A stretch of DNA of 40,196 bases, from NCBI RefSeq assembly GCF_000261685.1, contig NZ_AJQE01000020.1:1-40196 (forward strand), written 5' to 3'. The notes under the pieces are model-generated. The model made no database searches. It had not been told where the DNA came from and saw only the letters and a list, made by a program, of their open reading frames with translations. Below, in pieces: positions 8,831-15,577 of this stretch (the first letter of the stretch is position 1; each line of letters begins with the position of its first letter). The translations under genes and the position numbers were made by a program. The DNA is from Bradyrhizobium genomosp. I (2014). GTDB taxonomy: Bacteria > Pseudomonadota > Alphaproteobacteria > Rhizobiales > Xanthobacteraceae.

Positions 8831-9505
8831 ATGATCATGACACTTCGTGCTGCTCTATTTGCATCTTGCGCGGGCGCGTTATTGGCTTGCCCCCAAGACG
8901 TTCATGCTCAGACGGCCCTCGAATATAAGCCGCACGTTCCGCTGGAGAAATCCATCGGCCAGGCAAAGCCGGAAGTCGTGCCGTCTCTGTTCGTCCTCAA
9001 TTCGCGCGGCGTGAGCTTGAAGGACGGAAAGCTTGTGCTGGCGGGAGTTTCGCCGAATGCGATCGTGTTCGCGGATCGACCGGTTCGCGCGGCCGGTCAC
9101 GATCTCACGGCTCGCATCGTCGAGGATTGGGGCAACGGCACTGACAATTTCGCGAAGGATCCGCCGAACGCCACCGTTTCCGGATTCAGGAAAGACGGAT
9201 CGTCGGTGGCGGATGCCGTGGTCGTTCTTAAATCGCCGAAACTTGACGGTGACAAGCTCACCTTCGATGTCGACGTGCTGGAGGGCGATCTCGCCGGCAC
9301 CGATGGACCGGCCTCGGTCTTCATTGACATGATCGGGCGGCCATTCACACCGCTGTCCTTTGCCGGTGTCGCCCGCCGGACGGCTTGGCGCGGTGCATTT
9401 TATCGTGGCGCCACCTATGCGGGAGCTGCGGCCGCTGTTGGAGCCGCAGCCTATCCGTACTACGCTCCCCGATGCGGATACTACCCCTATCCGCCTTGCT
9501 ATTGA
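8831..9505 (+). CDS. Secreted protein of unknown function with Tyr/Pro-rich tail
   Basis: I do not recognise a named family. The 224-residue product begins with a signal sequence; either cleavage after VHA near residue 26 or lipid modification at Cys20 (LLAC) is possible. The centre (about residues 50-170) looks like a beta-rich domain with FADRPVRAAGH, EDWGNGTDNFAKDPPNA and FDVDVLEGDL. The last 45 residues are Ala/Gly-rich and end in a Tyr/Pro/Cys-rich stretch with PYYAPRCGYYPYPPC. The start at 8831 has AGGGAG just upstream; an alternative ATG is six bases later. It precedes the fused DUF1254-DUF1214 gene by 315 bp and may share its regulation. Confidence 0.8.
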   Translation: MIMTLRAALFASCAGALLACPQDVHAQTALEYKPHVPLEKSIGQAKPEVVPSLFVLNSRGVSLKDGKLVLAGVSPNAIVFADRPVRAAGHDLTARIVEDWGNGTDNFAKDPPNATVSGFRKDGSSVADAVVVLKSPKLDGDKLTFDVDVLEGDLAGTDGPASVFIDMIGRPFTPLSFAGVARRTAWRGAFYRGATYAGAAAAVGAAAYPYYAPRCGYYPYPPCY

Positions 9506-9820
9506 GCGCAGGCGCTGAGCCAGGAGGCTTTGTCGAACAAAGGGGTGCTACCACGGCCTCGCCCGCAAACATTGCCTCGACATCAAGAGGTCCCGGCAAG
9601 CCGACCACGAGGTGATCCAACACTGCACGGCTCATCCAGACCAGCTCATCATCGAAGCGATCGCAGTCGTCTTCAAGGACACGAGAGCAGCACTTGGAAT
9701 CAAAATGCAACCATAGCCGCAGACAGGACGGGAGGCGCCGAAGGTCGACGCGTTGATCCCGTGTGGTCGGAGCGGTCCTCCGAAATTGTTTTAAATCGTT
9801 TGAATGCAAGGGAGAGAACA
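9506..9820. other. Intergenic region before fused DUF1254-DUF1214 gene
   Basis: No supported gene. One plus-strand frame is open from 9519 to the TAG at 9714-9716 and reads like protein (for example HPDQLIIEAIAVVFKDTRAA), but it has no ATG or GTG start and no ribosome-binding site. It could be a gene relic. The AT-rich stretch near 9781-9810 is the likely promoter/leader of the next gene. Confidence 0.4.
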
Positions 9821-11254
9821 ATGAACATCACTCGTCGCAATCTCACGTTTGGTGGAATGGGCCTGCTCACAGGAGCAGCGATGGGGCAATCGGCGCTCGC
9901 CCAGGACGGTTCCTTCCTGGGCGTCGGTCAAGGCTTGGAGGATTTCTGGCTGGCGAGCGACGCCTACATCTTCGGCTATCCGCTGGTGACGATGGAGATG
10001 ACGCGCCGGGTCATCACCAATGTTGCCGAACCCGTCGGAACGCGCGGGCCGATGGGTCAGATCATCAAGCTGCGTCAATATCCGGACGCTTCATTCAGGG
10101 ATGTCACCGCGCCCAACGCGGACACTCTCTACACAACCTCCTTCTTCGACGTCGGGAAAGAGCCGTGGGTCCTCAGCATCCCGGACATGAAGGGGCGCTA
10201 TTTCCTGATGCCAATGCTGGACGGCTGGACGACAGTGTTTCAAGTGCCCGGAAAGCGCACCACCGGCACCGGAGCGCAGACCTACGCGATCACCGGACCC
10301 GGATGGAAGGGCACACTGCCGGCCGGCGTGAAGGAATACAAATCACCTACCAGTATCGTGTGGCTGCTTGGCCGCATCTATTGCACCGGCACGCGGGAGG
10401 ACTACGCCGCCGTTCACAAGCTGCAGGATGAGTGCAAGCTCGTACCGCTCAGTGCTTACGGCAAGCCGTACACGCCACCTCCGGGAAAGGTCGATCCGTC
10501 GATCGATATGAAGACCGCCGTCCGCGAACAGGTCAATCGCATGGACGCGGTGTCGTATTTCAAGCTGCTGTGCGAGCTCATGAAGACCAATCCGCCATCG
10601 GAAGCAGACGCGCCTCAGCTTGCCAAATTTGCCCGCATCGGCATCGATCCCGGACGGGACTTTGACGAGAGCAAGCTCAAGGCGGACTTCCTGAAGCGTC
10701 TACCAGAGGTGTCGTTCGACCGGATCATGCTCCAGTTCAAGATCAACAAGGCCGTCAAGGACGAGAATGGCTTTGCCTTCACAACGAAGACCGGCATCTA
10801 CGGCACCGACTATCTGATGCGGGCCCTGGTAACCGCGATCGGGCTCGGCGCCAACCGTCCGCAGGACGCAGTCTACCCGACCTCGCTCAAGGACGCCGAT
10901 GGCCGCAAATACAATGGCGCCAACAAGTACATCATGCGGTTTCCCAAGGGCCACCTGCCGCCAGCGGAGGGATTTTGGTCGCTGACGATGTACGATAGCG
11001 CGTACTTCTTCGTGAAGAATCCGATTGACCGCTACTCGATCAGCGCGCGGGAAGATTTGAAGGAAAACCCGGACGGCTCAACCGATCTCTACATCCAGAA
11101 AGACTCGCCGGGCAAAGACAAGGAATCGAACTGGCTTCCCGCGCCTGGGGGAGATTTCATACTGATGCTGCGCATGTACTGGCCGCAGGAAACAGACCCC
11201 TCGATCATCAACGGCACATGGACGGTTCCCGCCGCGAGGAAGGTTGGGACGTGA
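9821..11254 (+). CDS. DUF1254-DUF1214 fusion protein, exported
   Basis: A 477-residue exported protein of unknown biochemical role. The N-terminus MNITRRNLTFGG is a twin-arginine-like signal ending around ALAQDG. The DUF1254 domain spans about residues 50-220, with YPLVTMEMTRR, APNADTLYTTSFFDVG and the strand MKGRYFLMPMLDGW. The DUF1214 domain covers roughly the last 120 residues, with GFWSLTMYDSAYFFV, NWLPAPGGDF and LMLRMYWP. The start at 9821 has GGGAGAG seven bases upstream. A gene for an outer-membrane barrel follows 124 bp later on the same strand. Compare the separately encoded domains at 4281-5440. Confidence 0.92.
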   Translation: MNITRRNLTFGGMGLLTGAAMGQSALAQDGSFLGVGQGLEDFWLASDAYIFGYPLVTMEMTRRVITNVAEPVGTRGPMGQIIKLRQYPDASFRDVTAPNADTLYTTSFFDVGKEPWVLSIPDMKGRYFLMPMLDGWTTVFQVPGKRTTGTGAQTYAITGPGWKGTLPAGVKEYKSPTSIVWLLGRIYCTGTREDYAAVHKLQDECKLVPLSAYGKPYTPPPGKVDPSIDMKTAVREQVNRMDAVSYFKLLCELMKTNPPSEADAPQLAKFARIGIDPGRDFDESKLKADFLKRLPEVSFDRIMLQFKINKAVKDENGFAFTTKTGIYGTDYLMRALVTAIGLGANRPQDAVYPTSLKDADGRKYNGANKYIMRFPKGHLPPAEGFWSLTMYDSAYFFVKNPIDRYSISAREDLKENPDGSTDLYIQKDSPGKDKESNWLPAPGGDFILMLRMYWPQETDPSIINGTWTVPAARKVGT

Positions 11255-11378
11255 GAGATCGAGCGGATGCCGACCCATAGGGGGGCGACATCCGTCAAAT
11301 GAGCTCGCGCCGCGGAAGGAATGATGCCGCGGCAGAACAGATTGTTGCGCGATACGCCCGGAAGTGAAGGGGTGAGAG

Positions 11379-12476
11379 ATGGACGCGGGAAAGGGACACG
11401 CCAACAGTCGAGGTCAAACAAAGCGAGGGATCCGTTTCCCGTTCAGAAGCCCGGTCATGGCTATGGCCATGCTGACAACGTCGGTCTGGTCAGCAACCGT
11501 CCGCGCCGACGAGGGCGGAGTTTCATATTGGCTTCCCGGCCGTTTCAGCAGCCTCGCAGCAACCCCTCAGGTCGCCGGGTGGTCGATGGCGGAAGTCTAC
11601 TATCACACCAGCGTAAGCGCCTTCGGCAGTGCGGCGGCCTCAAGGGAAATCCAGGTCGGGAGAATTCCCGCCGCTGTGAACGTCGATCTGAACTTGCGCC
11701 TCAATGGACAGGGCGATCTCGTTCTCCTCAATCCCACCTACACGTTCGCAACGCCGGTACTGGGCGGGCAACTCGCCATCGGCATAGTCGGACTATTCGG
11801 ACGCTCGAGCGCGAACCTCGCCGGAACGCTGACGGCGGCTGTCGGCCCGCTCGCGACAACGCGCACGGGCAGTTTCGGCGACTCGATCACGGCGGTCGGC
11901 GACTTGTATCCGCAGGCGACGCTCAAGTGGAACGCAGGCGTCCACAATTTCATGACCTACGTGACAGGCGATATTCCCGTCGGGGCATACAGCCCGACGC
12001 GTCTGGCAAATCTCGGCATCGGTCATGCCGCGATCGACGGCGGCGCCGGTTACACCTACTTCAACCCGCAAACGGGGCATGAATTTTCGGCGGTGGCGGG
12101 CTTCACCTACAACTTCAAGAATCAAGATACGCAATACCAGAACGGCATCGACTTCCACATCGATTGGGGCGCCTCGCAATTTCTATCCAAACAGGTTTTC
12201 GTCGGCCTTGTGGGATATGCCTATCAGCAGATCACGGATGACTTTGGCCAGCACCCTGTGCTGGGAGGCTTTCGCTCGCGGGTGCTCGGCGCCGGGCCGC
12301 AAATCGGCTATCTGTTTCCGGTGGGGGACATGCAGGGCTATTTGAACCTGAAGGGCTACGGTGAGTTCGCCGCCGAGAATCGTCCAGCCGGTTGGAATAC
12401 CTGGCTGACCTTCTCGATCTCGCCGATGGCGCCCACGACCACGGTGACGTCGACCCGGCGAATGACGATGAAATAG
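11379..12476 (+). CDS. Outer-membrane beta-barrel, phenol MetA-pathway/SphA-like transporter
   Basis: A predicted outer-membrane channel of 365 residues of the Phenol_MetA_deg type (PF13557). A signal sequence of about 43 residues includes MAMAMLTTSVWSATVRA; a shorter start at residue 27 is possible. The mature protein alternates polar and hydrophobic residues in strands. It has family-like blocks such as LLNPTYTFATPVLGGQLAIGI, VGDLYPQATLKW, FMTYVTGDIPVGAY and VGYAYQQITDD, and FGEF/LTFSISP-like closing strands. GGGGTGAG lies just before the ATG. Members are usually assigned to uptake of hydrophobic or aromatic substrates by context. Its co-direction with the DUF1254 fusion suggests a shared envelope function; the substrate is unknown. 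Confidence 0.85.
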   Translation: MDAGKGHANSRGQTKRGIRFPFRSPVMAMAMLTTSVWSATVRADEGGVSYWLPGRFSSLAATPQVAGWSMAEVYYHTSVSAFGSAAASREIQVGRIPAAVNVDLNLRLNGQGDLVLLNPTYTFATPVLGGQLAIGIVGLFGRSSANLAGTLTAAVGPLATTRTGSFGDSITAVGDLYPQATLKWNAGVHNFMTYVTGDIPVGAYSPTRLANLGIGHAAIDGGAGYTYFNPQTGHEFSAVAGFTYNFKNQDTQYQNGIDFHIDWGASQFLSKQVFVGLVGYAYQQITDDFGQHPVLGGFRSRVLGAGPQIGYLFPVGDMQGYLNLKGYGEFAAENRPAGWNTWLTFSISPMAPTTTVTSTRRMTMK

Positions 12477-13012
12477 CGAGGCAAGCCAATGTTGACGGAT
12501 ACCGCATCGTTCGTCAGATTTCTCACGTTGTTTCCCAAGCGGCGGCACCCGCGTTTCCTCTCGGCCCCTTGGCCGCATTCATTGCCGTGCTGATAGCCCG
12601 CCTGAACAGGATCATCGACCGGTCAATCTACCTGAACCCGATCTCGCGCGAGAGGTTCGGATCGCGCTCAGCACGTTGAATGTCGGCCGCTTGAGGGACG
12701 GTGCCGCGTATTCGGCGGCCGGCGTCCGAAAGCCTGCAATGGAGGAAACCGAGCCTGAGGGAACGTAAGGCGGTGCGGCAGGTGCTATCGGGATTTGAGC
12801 GCCGCGGGCGATCTGGCTGATTGAGATCGAGCCGATGCCACGAGTTGAAAAAGAACCGCAGCATCGAGACGGTCTGGTTGATGGTCGGCACGCCGACCCA
12901 TGGCGGGAGCTGTCACGCGACAGTAGGACGCAATCGCAAATCGATTGCGGCATTGAAGCGGCACGTCTCGAGCGCTATCGAGCGGCGAAGCCATCTTCGA
13001 TCGGAGGAACGC
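12477..13012. other. Intergenic region, 536 bp, possibly decayed
   Basis: I find no supported gene. Open frames exist on both strands, for instance 12488-12592 on the plus strand (34 codons from ATG) and 12628-12891 on the minus strand, but none shows a domain, signal sequence or convincing ribosome-binding site. No terminator with a T-run was found after the barrel gene. The region could be decayed coding sequence, but there is no positive evidence. Confidence 0.45.
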
Positions 13013-13420
13013 ATGAGCACCATCACCGGCGGCTGTCATTGCGGCGCGATCCGCTATGAGGTCGAGGGCGAGGCGATCGTCCACGCGCTGTGCCACTGCC
13101 GCGATTGCCGGCTCCACGCCGGCGCCCCGGTCGTCGGCTGGACGATGTACGCGGAGGATGCCGTCAAGGTAACCAAGGGCGAGCCGAAGGTGTACCACTC
13201 CTCGGAACATGCCCGGCGGCACTTTTGCGGCGACTGCGGCACCGGACTGTTCTATGTCAATGCCAGCATGATGCCGGGTGTGATCGACATCCAGAGCGCG
13301 ACCTACGACGATCCCGAGGCGGTGCCAGCGACGATGCAGATCCAGGTCGCCGAGCGACTTCGCTGGATGGAGCATGCGCACGAACTGCCGGCATTCGACC
13401 GCTATCCTCCACAACCCTGA
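13013..13420 (+). CDS. GFA-family (CENP-V/GFA) zinc-binding protein
   Basis: A 135-residue cytoplasmic protein of the Gfa-like fold, a family named after glutathione-dependent formaldehyde-activating enzyme although most members have no proven substrate. The zinc-ligand pattern is complete: Cys8 and Cys10 (GGCHCGAIRY), Cys27, Cys29 and Cys32 (ALCHCRDCR), and Cys72 and Cys75 (HFCGDCGTGLFY). The start at 13013 has GGAGGAAC directly upstream; the frame is open further upstream but without a start signal. It converges with the Spy/CpxP-like gene, with 66 bp between the stops. No glutathione-linked genes are adjacent, so its role is open. Confidence 0.9.
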   Translation: MSTITGGCHCGAIRYEVEGEAIVHALCHCRDCRLHAGAPVVGWTMYAEDAVKVTKGEPKVYHSSEHARRHFCGDCGTGLFYVNASMMPGVIDIQSATYDDPEAVPATMQIQVAERLRWMEHAHELPAFDRYPPQP

Positions 13421-13486
13421 CGGCGGAGGAGCACCGGCACTTTTGCCACCATCCCGAGACGGGCAACGCCCGAATCGAGGGTCAGG

Positions 13487-14017
13487 TCATCGATGGTGCC
13501 GGTGGCGCTCCGCGGCGTCGCTGGATGTGTACCCGCGGAGCTCGGCGTATCTTGCCAGTTGCGCTTGATCGAGAACCGCCGCAGCGCGCAGGTGATATTT
13601 GAGGTGAGCCTGCCGCAACTCGCCCTGCGTTGTCGCGATGGCCGCGGTGGCAGAACCAAGACTTTCGGCCGTGATCGTGCGGCTGGCGAACTGCCGATCC
13701 AGATCCGCCTCCTTCTCGATCAATCTGTTGCCGATGGGAGTGGTCTCGGCCTTCATCTCGGAGAACATCTGCTCGAACTTGCTCCGCTGCTCAGGGTTCA
13801 ATCCCAATTGGTCCGAGAGTTCGAGCACGTGGGAGGGCCCGGGATATCCATTGAGCTCGGCAGCGAGTGCGAGCCCCATGCCGCGTCCCGCCCGCAGATC
13901 GCCAATTTGCTGGTCCGAGAGCGCCTTGATGTGGCGGGACTGCATGCCGGCATAGGGTGTCTGCGCCCAGGCGGCCGCCGGCGCGAGCAAGGCGATGATC
14001 AAAACGACGATCTTCAT
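13487..14017 (-). CDS. Spy/CpxP-like periplasmic protein, last gene of copper locus
   Basis: A 176-residue periplasmic protein with a signal peptide cleaved near AAWAQ (residue 19). The helical part contains LSDQQIGDLRAGRGMGLALAAELNGYPGP, then the LTxxQ-like LSDQLGLNPEQRSKFEQMFSEM segment and a long charged helix (EKEADLDRQFASRTIT), as in Spy/CpxP/CnrR-type metal-stress proteins. The C-terminus ends in a His/Arg run (RHRHHR) that could bind metal. The start ATG 14017 follows GGAAAG; an upstream ATG at 14050 would add 11 non-signal residues. It lies 96 bp after the methyltransferase and probably belongs to the same copper-responsive unit. Chaperone or metal-sensor action is inferred from the family. 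Confidence 0.8.
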   Translation of the reverse strand: MKIVVLIIALLAPAAAWAQTPYAGMQSRHIKALSDQQIGDLRAGRGMGLALAAELNGYPGPSHVLELSDQLGLNPEQRSKFEQMFSEMKAETTPIGNRLIEKEADLDRQFASRTITAESLGSATAAIATTQGELRQAHLKYHLRAAAVLDQAQLARYAELRGYTSSDAAERHRHHR

Positions 14018-14113
14018 GACTTTCCATCCATGTTGCGGGACATCAACCAATCATTACTCGGCGGCTTCGGGGACGTATACGCCGATCCCGCGGAGATGCT
14101 GCCGCCACGGGCA

Positions 14114-14725
14114 TCAACGAGGGCTCGCTTGCCCCTCGTACATGAAGGTCATCGGCTTCAGCCCATTCATATATCCGGTGCGCATCTCGTCGATGCGGAA
14201 GCCGTTCCGGGTCAAGACGTCGGCAATGTCCCGATTGAGATGACAACCGCCCGAGATACGCATCCATGCCGGTGTCAGGCGATCCTGCCACCAGCGCACG
14301 CGCGGTTCGGGCGCGCGGCCATGCTCGACGAAGACCAGCTTCCCTTCCGGTTTCAGCACGCGCCGCGCCTCCGTCATTGCGCGATCGACGTCCGGAATGC
14401 TGCACATGGTCCAGGTCGTCACGACCGTGTCGATGCTGCGGTCCTCGATCGGAAGCGCCTCGGCCGAAGCTTCGACAAACTCGACTGGAGTTTCCGGATG
14501 GGGAGCGTGCCGCGCCATCTCCAGAAGCTTTGGAGCGGGTTCAAGCCCCACAACCTGTTTCACCGTAGCCCCGTAGAACGGCAGGTTGCGGCCGGTCCCG
14601 ACGCCGATCTCGAGCACCCGGCCCTGAGCCGCACGGGTCGCGCGTAGCCGGTAGGGCGCAAGTTCCTTGTTGCGCATCGCAAGGTCGCAAAGCCGTGGAA
14701 GAATGACGTCATTGTAGAAGCCCAT
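14114..14725 (-). CDS. Class I SAM-dependent methyltransferase
   Basis: A 203-residue cytoplasmic methyltransferase of the Methyltransf_11 type. The SAM-binding motif I is VLEIGVGTGRNL at about residues 38-49, the acidic loop is VVGLEPAP, motif II-like SIDTVVTTWTMCSIPD follows, and RRVLKPEGKLVFVEHG is the usual post-II strand. The C-terminal part resembles phospholipid/ubiquinone-type methyltransferases (GCHLNRDIADVLTRNGF). The start at 14725 is supported by AGGAG overlapping the stop of the cytochrome gene; the two genes are 11 bp apart. Its place within a copper-efflux operon is notable, but no substrate can be named. Confidence 0.88.
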   Translation of the reverse strand: MGFYNDVILPRLCDLAMRNKELAPYRLRATRAAQGRVLEIGVGTGRNLPFYGATVKQVVGLEPAPKLLEMARHAPHPETPVEFVEASAEALPIEDRSIDTVVTTWTMCSIPDVDRAMTEARRVLKPEGKLVFVEHGRAPEPRVRWWQDRLTPAWMRISGGCHLNRDIADVLTRNGFRIDEMRTGYMNGLKPMTFMYEGQASPR

Positions 14726-14736
14726 GCGCGCATCTC

Positions 14737-15447
14737 CTAGCATCGCCGCTCAATGGTCTTGCTGATCTCTTCAGGTGCGGCAAAGATGACGTCCGCACGG
14801 TCTCCCATCATGCCAGCGGATACCAGGGCCGGCGCCCCACTTTCTGGACCATCTTTGCCCGAATCCGTCTTCAAGCGCAGATTGCGCTCCCAGAAAGCGC
14901 GCGTCTTGCCGTCGGCGGTGGTAATGCGATAGGTGTCGTGACAATAGGTGATCGCCTTTACCTGCATCGTCGCCTCCAGGCTTTTCAAATTGGGATCGCG
15001 CCCGCCAGCACCCATCATTCCGCCCATCATCCCTCCCATTCGACCTTCGATACCAGACGGGCGCTGAGCGCCCGGCTTGGTGGCCTGTTTCAGGAACGCA
15101 AGCAGATCGGCGCGAGCGCGATCATCCTTGATACCGTCGAATGGCATTTCGTTGCCCGGCACCATGCGTTCCGGGTCCGTGATCCAGGCATCAAGTGAGC
15201 GTTCGCCCCAAATGATTCCAGACGACTTGAGGGCGTCGGAATAGCGTTCGAAGCTTTCCAGGCTGCCGGCCTTTCGGCCCCACAGTCCTGCAAGGCTCGG
15301 GCCGGTCATGTTGCGGTCTGGCTCGAGCGAGTGACAGGGCATACAGGCCCGGAAATCCCGCTGGCCGCGTGCTGCAGCCTCCTGCTGGGCGAGACCCGGC
15401 GAGGACGCCAGGACGGCAGCCAATCCGATCAGATAAAGGCGCAGCAT
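14737..15447 (-). CDS. Monohaem cytochrome c with Met-rich linker and extra C-terminal domain
   Basis: An exported protein of 236 residues with a signal peptide to about residue 20 (SPGLAQ). A class I cytochrome c domain follows: haem-binding CMPCH at residues 35-39, conserved TGPSLAGLWGRKAG, and a likely axial methionine Met101 in NEMPFDG. The domain closes with LLAFLKQAT. After it comes a Met/Gly linker at residues 137-145 (MGGMMGGMM). An additional domain of about 85 residues then carries TMQVKAITYCHDTYRITTADG and LRLKTDSGKDGPESG and ends with Cys236. I do not recognise this second domain. The start follows GGGAG and lies 2 bp after the small membrane-protein gene. Electron transfer or Cu(I) oxidation next to the Cus pump is a reasonable guess only. 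Confidence 0.85.
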   Translation of the reverse strand: MLRLYLIGLAAVLASSPGLAQQEAAARGQRDFRACMPCHSLEPDRNMTGPSLAGLWGRKAGSLESFERYSDALKSSGIIWGERSLDAWITDPERMVPGNEMPFDGIKDDRARADLLAFLKQATKPGAQRPSGIEGRMGGMMGGMMGAGGRDPNLKSLEATMQVKAITYCHDTYRITTADGKTRAFWERNLRLKTDSGKDGPESGAPALVSAGMMGDRADVIFAAPEEISKTIERRC

Positions 15448-15449
15448 CT

Positions 15450-15569
15450 TCAATCTCCCTTGAAGAGATATTTGATCAGCGCCGCCGCCCCCAATAGCAG
15501 AATGATGAGGACCAACGCGGTGATCAACCCCATCGTCCCAAACATTCCCGACGTCATGTCGTGCATCAT
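15450..15569 (-). CDS. 39-residue single-helix membrane protein in copper operon
   Basis: A small gene between cusA and the cytochrome gene. It encodes 39 residues: a Met/His-bearing N-terminus (MMHDMTSGMFGTMG), one hydrophobic helix (about residues 14-31, LITALVLIILLLGAAALI) and a short basic end (KYLFKGD). GAGGTGAG precedes the first ATG at a good distance. The gene starts 8 bp after the cusA stop and ends 2 bp before the cytochrome start, so translational coupling is likely. The five methionines and one histidine on the predicted periplasmic side suggest metal contact. Small helices of this kind occur in other copper clusters as I recall. Function unknown. Confidence 0.75.
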   Translation of the reverse strand: MMHDMTSGMFGTMGLITALVLIILLLGAAALIKYLFKGD

Positions 15570-15577
15570 GACTCACC

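Noticed and set aside
12477..13012. Insertion-sequence or transposase remnant in the 536-bp gap
   Set aside because: No terminal inverted repeats, target duplications or transposase motifs (DDE, HTH) are readable in any frame.
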